The translations under genes and the position numbers were made by a program. Of a DNA stretch of 9,533 nucleotides, positions 1-7,169 are shown one piece after another (within the stretch, counting starts at the first letter, position 1; each line of letters begins with the position of its first letter). The stretch is from the NCBI GenBank assembly GCA_003565195.1, contig PXCX01000330.1, positions 1 to 9,533 on the forward strand, written 5' to 3'. The stretch comes from PVC group bacterium. GTDB lineage: Bacteria > Verrucomicrobiota > Kiritimatiellia > CAIKKV01 > PXCX01. The notes beneath the pieces were generated by a model. The model had not been told where the DNA came from. It made no database searches and saw only the letters and a list, made by a program, of their open reading frames with translations.

Positions 1-2076
1 GCCGCCAACGAAACCGAACAGGCCATGGAGCAAGCATTTACCGCGGGCAAAAGCGCCGGCGAGATTAATCCGGTCTACATGATGGTCAACTCCAAAGCCC
101 GCGGCAGCAGACAGCAAATTCGTCAGTTGGCCGGCATGCGGGGTCTGATGGCAAAACCGTCGGGAGAAATTATTGAACGACCGATTACCGCCAACTTCCG
201 CGAGGGGCTCAGCGTCCTTGAATACTTTATTTCAACGCATGGCGCCCGCAAGGGGTTGGCGGATACCGCCCTGAAAACGGCAGATGCCGGATATTTGACG
301 CGCAAGCTCGTGGATGTTGCCCAGGATGTCCGGATTATTGAACAGAATTGTCATACGCTTAACGGCATTTCAGTCCATCTTGAAACCGATGAGGATGCGG
401 CGGTGGATGCGGCGGCAAAAATAGTTGGCCGGATCAGTTTGAACGAAATACATGATCCTGTTAGCGATGCGAAACTGGTTGATTCCGGTCAGCAAATCGA
501 TGAGGAAATCGCGGCCCGGATTGTGGATGCCGGTATTGAAACCGTCCGGATTCGCAGTGTGTTGTCATGTGAAACCCGCGGCGGGATTTGTGCCGTATGT
601 TATGGCCAGGATCTTGCAACCGGGAAAGCGGTCGAAATTGGTTCCGCGGTTGGCATTATTGCTGCGCAATCGATTGGCGAACCTGGCACCCAATTGACGA
701 TGCGCACGTTCCATATCGGAGGCACGGCCAGCGCCGTGTTCAAGCAGCCGCATGTGATTGCCAAGCATGACGGGGTGGTGCAGTTCCATAACTTGCGTAG
801 CGTGCGCAATACCGACGGTCGGGATGTCGTTCTGAACAAAAACGGTCTGGTGTTGGTTCTCGACGAAACGGGCCGCGAACTTGAACGTCATCCCGCCGCG
901 ATCGGCGCCGAAATCTCGGTCGAGGACGGCGGTCGTGTCAAGAAAGGTGAAAGTTTCATCCAGTGGGATCCTTATAGTGTGCCGGTTCTGGCGGAACACG
1001 GAGGGGTGGTCCGGTTTCAGGATTTCATCGAGAATGTGACGGTCAAAAAGGAAGTCGACCAGTCCACCGGGCTAAAGGGAACCGTCGTCCTCGAACACAA
1101 AGAAGATTTGCATCCCCAAATCGTGGTTGCCGATCCGCAAAGGCGCGGCGAAGCGGCCGTGTTGGCGCGTTACAGCATTCCTTCAGGCGCTCACGTGATG
1201 ATCCGCGATGGCACAAAAATCACGGCTGGCACCGTGCTCGCCAAAACTCCCCGCAAGGAATCTAAAACCAAGGATATCACCGGCGGTTTGCCGCGTGTCT
1301 CTGAATTGTTTGAGGCAAGGACGCCGAAAAACGCCGCCGAAATTGCTAAAATCGAGGGCGTCGTCGATTTCGGTCCCAATCAACGCGGCCGTCGTTGCCT
1401 GCTGATCCGCGATGCGGTGACCGGTGATGAAGAACAACACTTGATTCCGATCAGTAAACATATTGTCGTTTTCAAGGGCGATTTTGTCCAGAAGGGGCAA
1501 CCCTTGACCGAGGGACCGATTGTTCCCGAGGAGATTCTGGAGGTCTCGGGACCGCAGGCTCTGCAGGAATATCTCGTCGGTGAGGTCCAGGATGTTTACC
1601 GGTCGCAAAACGTTGAGATCAATAACAAGCATATCGAAATTATCGTGCGCCAGATGCTTCAGAAGGTGCGTATTTCCGAGCCTGGCGACACCGAATTCCT
1701 GTGGGGCGAACTGACGGATCGGCAACTGTTTCAAGAGAAAAACGAGGCGGCCGTGGCCGAGGGCCGCCGGGCTGCCGAAGCCACGCCGGCCTTGCTGGGC
1801 ATTACCAAAGCTTCCCTGGAGACCGATAGTTTCATTTCCGCGGCGTCATTCCAGGATACGACCCGTATCCTGACGGAGGCGGCCACTCTGGGACGGGTTG
1901 ACTTGTTACACGGTTTCAAGGAGAATGTCATCATGGGGCAGTTGATTCCGGGCGGCACCGGATTCCCGGCCTACCGTAACCTCAAACTGGCGGCCATGGC
2001 GGCACCGATTTCCGATGAGGAACTGGTTTTCGATGATGAAGAAAAAAATGTAGCGTTTCCAAGTTTAGACTTGTAA
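1..2076 (+). CDS. rpoC: DNA-directed RNA polymerase subunit beta' (3' part, 5' end outside window)
   Basis: This is the catalytic beta' subunit of RNA polymerase. The reading frame is open from base 1, so the N-terminal half, including the NADFDGD active-site motif, lies upstream of the window. Visible in order are: the F-loop region (YMMVNSKARGS, then RQLAGMRGLMAKP); the bridge helix at about 220-327 (STHGARKGLADTALKTA); four zinc-binding cysteine codons at 349, 568, 589 and 598 (C...CETRGGICAVC); and the trigger loop with Met, Arg and His codons at 700, 703 and 712 (QLTMRTFHIGG). An insertion of sandwich-barrel type follows, like E. coli SI3, at roughly 745-1255. After it come the trigger-loop return (TKDITGGLPRVSELFEAR) and the conserved C-terminus (LLGITKASL, SFISAASFQ, ENVIMGQLIPGGTG). 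All catalytic elements look intact. The tail is short and acidic. SI3 is typical of Gram-negative lineages. The stop is followed after 61 bases by rpsL, so co-transcription is likely. Confidence 0.98.
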   Translation, partial: AANETEQAMEQAFTAGKSAGEINPVYMMVNSKARGSRQQIRQLAGMRGLMAKPSGEIIERPITANFREGLSVLEYFISTHGARKGLADTALKTADAGYLTRKLVDVAQDVRIIEQNCHTLNGISVHLETDEDAAVDAAAKIVGRISLNEIHDPVSDAKLVDSGQQIDEEIAARIVDAGIETVRIRSVLSCETRGGICAVCYGQDLATGKAVEIGSAVGIIAAQSIGEPGTQLTMRTFHIGGTASAVFKQPHVIAKHDGVVQFHNLRSVRNTDGRDVVLNKNGLVLVLDETGRELERHPAAIGAEISVEDGGRVKKGESFIQWDPYSVPVLAEHGGVVRFQDFIENVTVKKEVDQSTGLKGTVVLEHKEDLHPQIVVADPQRRGEAAVLARYSIPSGAHVMIRDGTKITAGTVLAKTPRKESKTKDITGGLPRVSELFEARTPKNAAEIAKIEGVVDFGPNQRGRRCLLIRDAVTGDEEQHLIPISKHIVVFKGDFVQKGQPLTEGPIVPEEILEVSGPQALQEYLVGEVQDVYRSQNVEINNKHIEIIVRQMLQKVRISEPGDTEFLWGELTDRQLFQEKNEAAVAEGRRAAEATPALLGITKASLETDSFISAASFQDTTRILTEAATLGRVDLLHGFKENVIMGQLIPGGTGFPAYRNLKLAAMAAPISDEELVFDDEEKNVAFPSLDL

Positions 2077-2094
2077 TGTCAGTTTTTTTATGAT
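2066..2094 (+). promoter_or_regulatory. Candidate sigma70-type promoter upstream of rpsL
   Basis: A -35-like TAGACT (2066-2071) and a -10-like TATGAT (2089-2094) are separated by 17 bases. They overlap the last rpoC codons and the AT-rich rpoC-rpsL gap. Transcription would start near 2101 and give a leader of about 37 bases before rpsL. The match is 4/6 and 5/6 to the E. coli consensus. AT-rich spacers produce such matches by chance, so this is tentative. No hairpin terminator is seen after rpoC, so readthrough from rpoBC is also expected. Confidence 0.3.
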
Positions 2095-2124
2095 ACACAT
2101 TTAGGTTTGTTGTTTTACGATATT

Positions 2125-2129
2125 GGAGA
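2125..2129 (+). promoter_or_regulatory. Ribosome binding site fixing the rpsL start
   Basis: GGAGA lies 8 bases before the ATG at 2138. An in-frame TTG at 2123 sits on top of this site and cannot use it. The ATG also gives the canonical S12 N-terminus, so 2138 is the start. Confidence 0.8.
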
Positions 2130-2137
2130 ATATTATC

Positions 2138-2515
2138 ATGCCTACCATTAATCAGATGGTTCGCAACGGTCGCGAACGCCAGCGCAGCACGGGTAAATCG
2201 CCGGCCCTGGCGAATTGTCCGCAACGGCGCGGGGTTTGTTTGCAGGTCAAAACGCAGACACCCAAAAAACCTAATTCCGCTTTGCGCAAGGTTGCCCGTG
2301 TACGCCTGACCAATGGGCAGGAAATATCTGCGTATATCCCGGGAGAGGGTCACAACCTGCAGGAACACAGCGTGGTGCTGGTTCGCGGCGGCCGGGTAGC
2401 CGATTTGCCCGGTGTACGGTATCATGTGGTGCGCGGTTCACTGGACGCGCAAGGGGTTGAAGGTCGCAAGCGTGGACGCTCGAAATACGGAGCGAAACGG
2501 GCAAAGACGAACTAG
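2138..2515 (+). CDS. rpsL: 30S ribosomal protein S12, with Ala at the usual Lys88
   Basis: S12 is a 30S protein at the decoding centre that affects accuracy and the streptomycin response. The product is 125 residues (E. coli 124) and aligns without gaps from the N-terminus through the streptomycin-site region. The motifs TPKKPNSALRKV (residues 41-52) and GEGHNLQEHSVV (69-80) are intact, so Lys43 is kept. The second drug-response loop reads RGGRVADLPGVRYH (83-96): residue 88, encoded by gcc at 2399-2401, is Ala where E. coli and nearly all bacteria have Lys (K88, or K87 in mature numbering). The neighbouring Asp89, the residue RimO modifies in E. coli, is kept. The C-terminus is basic as usual (RSKYGAKRAKTN). 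The start is the ATG at 2138, after GGAGA. rpsG follows after 21 bases, too short for the structured S7-binding intercistronic region known from E. coli. Confidence 0.98.
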   Translation: MPTINQMVRNGRERQRSTGKSPALANCPQRRGVCLQVKTQTPKKPNSALRKVARVRLTNGQEISAYIPGEGHNLQEHSVVLVRGGRVADLPGVRYHVVRGSLDAQGVEGRKRGRSKYGAKRAKTN

Positions 2516-2536
2516 TAGCAGGGGACGGAGTCGATT

Positions 2537-3007
2537 ATGGCGAGACGGCGAAAAGCAGAACAGCGCGAGATTCTTTCCGATGCGCTTTATAACAGTGAAC
2601 TGGTGGCCCATTTGGTGAGCCACGTAATGCTCAACGGCAAAAAGTCGAAGGCCATCGGGATTGTATACGGTGCGATGAATAATCTTCGCGAGAAGACCAA
2701 TCAGGATCCGATGGAAGTATTGATTCGCGCCATTGACAATGTTAAACCAAGGGTTCAGGTAAAGTCGCGCCGGGTTGGCGGCGCCACCTATCAGGTTCCC
2801 GTAGAGGTCAGTCCAGAGCGCCAGATGACGTTGGCGCTGCGCTGGATTATTCAGTTTTCCAAGCAGCGCAAGGGAGTTCCGATGGAGCGCGCATTGGCGC
2901 AGGAATTACTGGATGCATTCAACGAACAGGGTAATGCCGTCAAGCGCCGTGCCGATGTCTACCGGATGGCGCAGGCAAACCGCGCGTTCGCGCATTATCG
3001 TTGGTAA
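2537..3007 (+). CDS. rpsG: 30S ribosomal protein S7
   Basis: S7 is a primary binder of the 16S rRNA 3' major domain that nucleates assembly of the 30S head and contacts E-site tRNA. The product is 156 residues, the common bacterial length (E. coli K-12 has a longer tail). It starts MARRRKAEQR. It contains the signature VKSRRVGGATYQVPVEV in the middle and ends with the conserved RMAQANRAFAHYRW. A clear GGAG at 2527-2530 lies 6 bases before the ATG. It sits between rpsL (21-base gap) and fusA (46-base gap), the classical str order. Nothing unusual is seen. Confidence 0.98.
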   Translation: MARRRKAEQREILSDALYNSELVAHLVSHVMLNGKKSKAIGIVYGAMNNLREKTNQDPMEVLIRAIDNVKPRVQVKSRRVGGATYQVPVEVSPERQMTLALRWIIQFSKQRKGVPMERALAQELLDAFNEQGNAVKRRADVYRMAQANRAFAHYRW

Positions 3008-3053
3008 CTTAACCCGACGGTCGTGCGACGGCGTTTCTATACAGGTAAGCGAT

Positions 3054-5207
3054 ATGATGGTTTCGCAAAAGAAAAAAAAATCGACGGCAGCGCAGACGGC
3101 CGGGGCTCGTGAGGCTTCCGGACGTCGTTGTGCGCTTGAGAGGTTGCGTAACCTCGGAATCATTGCCCATATCGACGCCGGCAAAACGACCGTTACCGAA
3201 CGGATGCTGTTTCTTTCCGGAAGGGTCCACCGTATGGGCGAAGTCCATCAGGGTACCGCTGTCATGGATTGGATGGATCAGGAAAAAGAGCGTGGCATCA
3301 CGATTACCTCCGCGGCGACTACCTGTTTCTGGAAGGAACACCAGGTTAACATTATCGATACCCCCGGGCATGTCGATTTTACCATGGAAGTGGAACGCGC
3401 GTTGCGTGTGCTGGACGGCGCGATCGGCGTGTTTTGCGGTGTCGGCGGGGTCCAGTCGCAGTCCGAAACCGTCTGGCGTCAAGCGGACCGCTACCGCGTG
3501 CCGCGTTTGGTTTTTATCAATAAAATGGATCGTGTCGGCGCTGATTTCGACGGTGTAGTGGCTGACATACGCGAACGTCTGGGTGCCGCGGCCGTTCCGT
3601 TGCAGATTCCGATCGGCAGCGAGAATGCATTTCGCGGAATGGTTGATTTGGTTTCGATGCGTGCCTTTATGTATGATCTTAACAAGGTCGATGATGTTCA
3701 CAGGGCCGATCAAACGGTCATGGATGAACAACCGATCCCTGAATCCGTGTCGGTGGAAGCGGAGCGCGCGCGGGCTGCTTTATGTGAGCGTGTGGCCGAA
3801 GTCGATGAGGCAACCACCGATGCCTACCTGGTCAATCCTGATTTGACGCCGGAACAATTGCAGACCGGCTTGCGGCGCGCAACCATTGGCGGTCGCCTTT
3901 GCCCGGTACTCTGCGGCAGCGCCTTGCGCAACATGGGGATCCAGCCGCTGTTGGATGCCGTGGTTGCCTACCTTCCGTCGCCGCGCGAGGTGTCGAGCGT
4001 TCGCGGGCATCATCCGCGCGATGGTCAGGTTAGCGAGCGTGCTGCCGACGATTTCGAGCCCGTCAGTGCCCTGGCGTTTAAAATCATGGCCGATCCCTAT
4101 GTCGGGCGCCTGGCGTTTCTGAGAGTGTACTCGGGCCAGGTCCGTAAAGGACAGAATTTGTATAATCCACGGACCGCCAAACGGACACGGGTGACACGCT
4201 TGCTGCTTTTACACGCCGAGGCGCGTGAAGAGGTCGAGACACTGTATGCCGGCGAGATCGGCGCGATTGCCGGAATGCGCGAAATCGCCACCGGCGATAC
4301 CCTCTGCGCCGAGAACCAGCCGATTCAACTGGAGAAAATCAGTTTCCCGCAAAATGTCATCGCGATGGCGATCGAACCGCGCACTCAGGCCGATCAAGAC
4401 CGTTTGCTTGAAGCACTGGAATCGCTCGCCGCCGAGGATCCCAGCCTGAAATTGTTTCGCGATGCCGAAACCGGTCAAACGTTGATCGGCGGTATGGGCG
4501 AGTTGCATCTGGAAATCGTGCGTGACCGTATTGCGCGTGAGTTCAAAGTGACGGCTAAAGCCGGAAAACCGATGGTTGCGTATCGCGAAACGATTACCCA
4601 GACCGCCGCAGCCTCGCACGTGTTCGATCGCGAAATCGGGGGGCAGCGTCAATTTGCGCGGGTCGATGTTGAGCTGTCTCCCCTGGAGCGGGGTGCCGGC
4701 GTGGTGGTCAGCGGGAAACCGCCTGAAACCGAGATTCCCGCCGAATTTCGCAAGGTTGTCAAAGAAGGGGTCCGCGATCAGTTGGCCACCGGCTGGCTGG
4801 CAAATTACGCGGTGACCGATGTATCCGTCAAGCTTGTCGGAGGCGCATATTACCCCGATTTTTCCAGCGCAGTAGCTTTCCGTACGGCGGCCACCCTGGC
4901 GGTTCGCGAGGCATTGCAACAGGCGGCGCCCCGCATTCTGGAACCCTGGATGAACCTTGAAGTGGTTACCCCCGATGCCCATTTGGGCGATATTTTGGGT
5001 GATATCAACAGTCGTCGCGGCAGTGTCAAGGAAGTGGTTACGCGCGGTTCAACCCAGTTTGTGCGCGCCGCCGCGCCGCTGGCCGCTTTGTTCGGTTACG
5101 CGACCGCCATCCGTTCGCTCAGCCGAGGTCGCGCCGCCTATACCATGGAGCCGGGCGGCTTTGACGTCATGCCATCCGATCTCCAAGAACAATTGATGCA
5201 AGGATAA
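3054..5207 (+). CDS. fusA: Elongation factor G, with divergent domain IV tip loops
   Basis: EF-G is the ribosomal translocase GTPase. The product is 717 residues (E. coli 704). G-motifs are complete: AHIDAGKTT (38-46), RGITI (80-84), DTPGH (102-106), NKMD (156-159) and CGSAL (287-291). Domain III has GGMGELHLE (479-487), and domain V ends with GYATAIRSLSRGRAAYTME. Two domain IV tip loops are abnormal. GGRGQYG of ordinary EF-G is GGQRQFA (529-535). The segment SYHDVDSSE is AYYPDFSSA (598-606), so the tip histidine (E. coli H583) is Tyr600. The N-terminus is extended by about 20 residues and is Lys-rich (QKKKKS), encoded by A4GA9. The start is the ATG at 3054 (AGG at 3043-3045); the next codon is also ATG. 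The frame stays open upstream into rpsG, but S7 occupies that sequence. rpsJ follows after 11 bases, with no tuf between. It may be the housekeeping factor or a paralogue holding the str position. Confidence 0.95.
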   Translation: MMVSQKKKKSTAAQTAGAREASGRRCALERLRNLGIIAHIDAGKTTVTERMLFLSGRVHRMGEVHQGTAVMDWMDQEKERGITITSAATTCFWKEHQVNIIDTPGHVDFTMEVERALRVLDGAIGVFCGVGGVQSQSETVWRQADRYRVPRLVFINKMDRVGADFDGVVADIRERLGAAAVPLQIPIGSENAFRGMVDLVSMRAFMYDLNKVDDVHRADQTVMDEQPIPESVSVEAERARAALCERVAEVDEATTDAYLVNPDLTPEQLQTGLRRATIGGRLCPVLCGSALRNMGIQPLLDAVVAYLPSPREVSSVRGHHPRDGQVSERAADDFEPVSALAFKIMADPYVGRLAFLRVYSGQVRKGQNLYNPRTAKRTRVTRLLLLHAEAREEVETLYAGEIGAIAGMREIATGDTLCAENQPIQLEKISFPQNVIAMAIEPRTQADQDRLLEALESLAAEDPSLKLFRDAETGQTLIGGMGELHLEIVRDRIAREFKVTAKAGKPMVAYRETITQTAAASHVFDREIGGQRQFARVDVELSPLERGAGVVVSGKPPETEIPAEFRKVVKEGVRDQLATGWLANYAVTDVSVKLVGGAYYPDFSSAVAFRTAATLAVREALQQAAPRILEPWMNLEVVTPDAHLGDILGDINSRRGSVKEVVTRGSTQFVRAAAPLAALFGYATAIRSLSRGRAAYTMEPGGFDVMPSDLQEQLMQG

Positions 5208-5218
5208 GCGAGAGCATA

Positions 5219-5533
5219 ATGCAGGAACAAATAATACGGATCCGCTTGAAAGCGTATGATCACAGGGTGTTGGACCAGTCCGTGACCGAAATCGTCGATA
5301 CAGCGCGTAATACCGCAGCGCGTATTTCCGGCCCGATTCCGATTCCAACCCGGATCGAACGGTTCACCGTCAACCGCAGTCCGCATGGTGACAAGAAGTC
5401 CATGGACCAGTTTGAAATTCGTTCGCACACGCGAGTCCTGGACATCATTGAGCCGACTGCCCAAACGGTTGATGAATTGCGTAAACTGAACATGCCGGCA
5501 GGGGTCGATATCACGATCAAAATGCTTTCCTGA
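5219..5533 (+). CDS. rpsJ: 30S ribosomal protein S10 (NusE)
   Basis: S10 is a 30S head protein that also acts with NusB in transcription antitermination. The product is 104 residues (E. coli 103) and collinear with the family: IRIRLKAYDHRVLD near the N-terminus, then GPIPIPTR, ERFTV, SPHGDKKSMDQFEIR and a DIIEPT segment. The ATG at 5219 is preceded only by a weak GCGAGAG, but the N-terminus (MQEQIIRIRLK) matches E. coli residue for residue in spacing. With only 11 bases after fusA, there is no room for the long S10 leader through which L4 controls this operon in E. coli. Translation may be coupled to fusA. Confidence 0.98.
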   Translation: MQEQIIRIRLKAYDHRVLDQSVTEIVDTARNTAARISGPIPIPTRIERFTVNRSPHGDKKSMDQFEIRSHTRVLDIIEPTAQTVDELRKLNMPAGVDITIKMLS

Positions 5534-5583
5534 CGGACGGATGGCGAAGATTGACTTTTAGCGTTTAACGAAACAGGCATAAT

Positions 5584-6228
5584 ATGACAGGATTAATTGG
5601 AGAGAAAATCGGCATGACCCGGGTTTTCGATGCTGACGGCGGGCAAATCCCGGTAACGGTGTTGCGGGCGGGTCCTTGCCATGTCTTACAGCGCAAAACC
5701 CGTGCGCGCGACGGATACGAGGCCTTGCAGTTGGGGTATGGCGTTCAAAAGGAGCAACGGGTCGACCGTGCCCGCAAGAACCATTGTGCAGCCGCCGGGG
5801 CGCCGCCCTTGCGCGCGATCCGTGAATTCCGGGTTGATGCCGACTGCGCGGCCGCCCAGGGCGAACAAGTGACCGTCGATCAGTGTTTCGCCGAAGGCGA
5901 TTGGGTCGATGTTGCAGGAGTTACCAAAGGCAAGGGGTTTGCCGGGGTGTTGCGGCGTCACAACATGGGCGGCGGTGTGGTGAGTCATGGCGGCCATTCC
6001 AAGCGCCGTCCTGGCTCGATCGGCAACAGCGCCACGCCGGCGAGAGTCCAGAAGGGCAAGTCGATGCCCGGTCATATGGGGCATGTCAAGGTTAAGCAGC
6101 GCAATCTAAAAGTCATAAAAATCGATCCTGATCAGCATCTCTTGCTGGTGCACGGCGCGGTGCCGGGACCCAACGGGGCCATGGTCATGATTTGCGAGGC
6201 ATTGAAAAAGACGAGGCGATCCGCATGA
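5584..6228 (+). CDS. rplC: 50S ribosomal protein L3
   Basis: L3 is an early-assembly 23S rRNA binder whose central extension reaches toward the peptidyl transferase centre. The product is 214 residues (E. coli 209). It has the typical start MTGLIGEKIGMTRVF and the conserved VAGVTKGKGFAGV. The central loop follows (SHGGHSKRRPGSIGNSATP, then GHMGHVKVKQRNL). The residue methylated by PrmB in E. coli (Gln150) lies in a stretch that here reads GSIGNSATP, without the Gln. A weak AGG lies 6 bases before the ATG. The 50-base gap after rpsJ holds no gene. The last codon overlaps the rplD start (ATGA), so translation is probably coupled. Confidence 0.98.
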   Translation: MTGLIGEKIGMTRVFDADGGQIPVTVLRAGPCHVLQRKTRARDGYEALQLGYGVQKEQRVDRARKNHCAAAGAPPLRAIREFRVDADCAAAQGEQVTVDQCFAEGDWVDVAGVTKGKGFAGVLRRHNMGGGVVSHGGHSKRRPGSIGNSATPARVQKGKSMPGHMGHVKVKQRNLKVIKIDPDQHLLLVHGAVPGPNGAMVMICEALKKTRRSA

Positions 6229-6869
6229 GTACGTTAAAAATCTATGATGGCGATGGCGAATGTATTGGCGAGATGCCGATTGCCGCAGGCGATCTTGAAG
6301 CGCATAAAGGTACCCAGGCAGTGCATGATGCTGTGGTTGCCTATCTGGCGAATCAACGCGCTGGGACGGCATCGACCCGCAGTAAAGGCATGGTTGCCGG
6401 CAGCAATCGTAAACCCTGGCGTCAGAAAGGCACCGGCAGGGCACGCGCCGGCTACCGGCAGTCCCCGATTTGGCGAGGGGGCGGCGTGGCGTTTGGACCG
6501 CATCCGCGGTCGTTTAAACGCAAATTACCGCGCGGCGTGGCACGCTTGGCCTTTCGGCGTGCGTGGCATGATCGGGTCGCCGAGGGCGCTGCGCGGGTGG
6601 TCGCCGCCGTACCCGCGCTGGAACCGCCCAAAACACGGTTGATGACGGCCTGGTTGAAGGCTCAGCAGGCAAACGGATCGACGTTGCTGATATGTGATCG
6701 GATCAGTGAACCGCTGCGCCTGGCAGCCCGCAACATTCCCGGTCTTGAACTGGTTACCGCGGCGCATGTGAATACCTATCAAGTATTGCGGTATGCCGCG
6801 ATCTTGGTCTTGCAGGATGCCATGCCCGCCTTGAACCAACGCCTTGGAGCGGAGGACGCAGCATCATGA
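6225..6869 (+). CDS. rplD: 50S ribosomal protein L4
   Basis: L4 is a 50S protein whose long loop lines the exit-tunnel constriction. The product is 214 residues (E. coli 201). The loop signature KPWRQKGTGRARAG is followed by SPIWRGGGVAFGP. The start was chosen at the ATG at 6225, which overlaps the rplC stop as ATGA and has GAGG at 6213-6216, 8 bases upstream. An in-frame upstream ATG at 6192 lies inside rplC and lacks a good site. In E. coli L4 represses the S10 operon through a leader. No such leader is seen here, so any feedback would have to differ. The stop overlaps rplW as ATGA. Confidence 0.97.
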   Translation: MSTLKIYDGDGECIGEMPIAAGDLEAHKGTQAVHDAVVAYLANQRAGTASTRSKGMVAGSNRKPWRQKGTGRARAGYRQSPIWRGGGVAFGPHPRSFKRKLPRGVARLAFRRAWHDRVAEGAARVVAAVPALEPPKTRLMTAWLKAQQANGSTLLICDRISEPLRLAARNIPGLELVTAAHVNTYQVLRYAAILVLQDAMPALNQRLGAEDAAS

Positions 6870-7150
6870 AAGAAGCCCAACAGATCCTGATCGCGCCGCA
6901 GATTTCGGAAAAGAGCAGTCAGCAAACCGAAACTTTAAACCGCTATTTTTTCCGGGTCCATCCGCAGGCCAACAAGCTGGAAATCAAGCATGCGGTGGAG
7001 ACACTCTTCAAGGTTTCGGTGCGCAAGGTCAATACCATGAACATGCCCGGCAAACCCAAACGCGAGCGATCGATGAAGTATGGACGTACCTCGGCGTGGA
7101 AACGCGCGGTGGTCACCCTTAAAGAGGGCGATTCCATTGATCTGGCTTAA
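6866..7150 (+). CDS. rplW: 50S ribosomal protein L23
   Basis: L23 sits at the tunnel exit and forms the docking site for trigger factor and SRP. The product is 94 residues (E. coli 100). Visible are the N-terminal APQISEKSS segment (family: P-xxSEK), the helical EIKHAVETLF, and the C-terminal block around YGRTSAWKRAVVTLKEG. The ATG at 6866 overlaps the rplD stop (ATGA), and a strong GGAGG at 6851-6855 lies 10 bases upstream. rplB follows after 19 bases. Confidence 0.97.
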   Translation: MKEAQQILIAPQISEKSSQQTETLNRYFFRVHPQANKLEIKHAVETLFKVSVRKVNTMNMPGKPKRERSMKYGRTSAWKRAVVTLKEGDSIDLA

Positions 7151-7169
7151 CCATTAAAGGGATACGGTT

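Noticed and set aside
3008..3053. CGACGG repeats and a GTCG-CGAC mini-stem between rpsG and fusA
   Set aside because: The stem is 4 bp with a 2-base loop and no T-run, so it is not a credible terminator or switch.
3009..3731. Long minus-strand open frames opposite fusA and other genes
   Set aside because: They are antiparallel shadows of strongly conserved genes, with no family resemblance or ribosome binding sites.
5551..5583. TTGACT and CATAAT before rplC as a promoter
   Set aside because: The spacer is 21 bases, outside the normal 16-18 range, and no better pairing is seen. The short gap fits simple operon readthrough.
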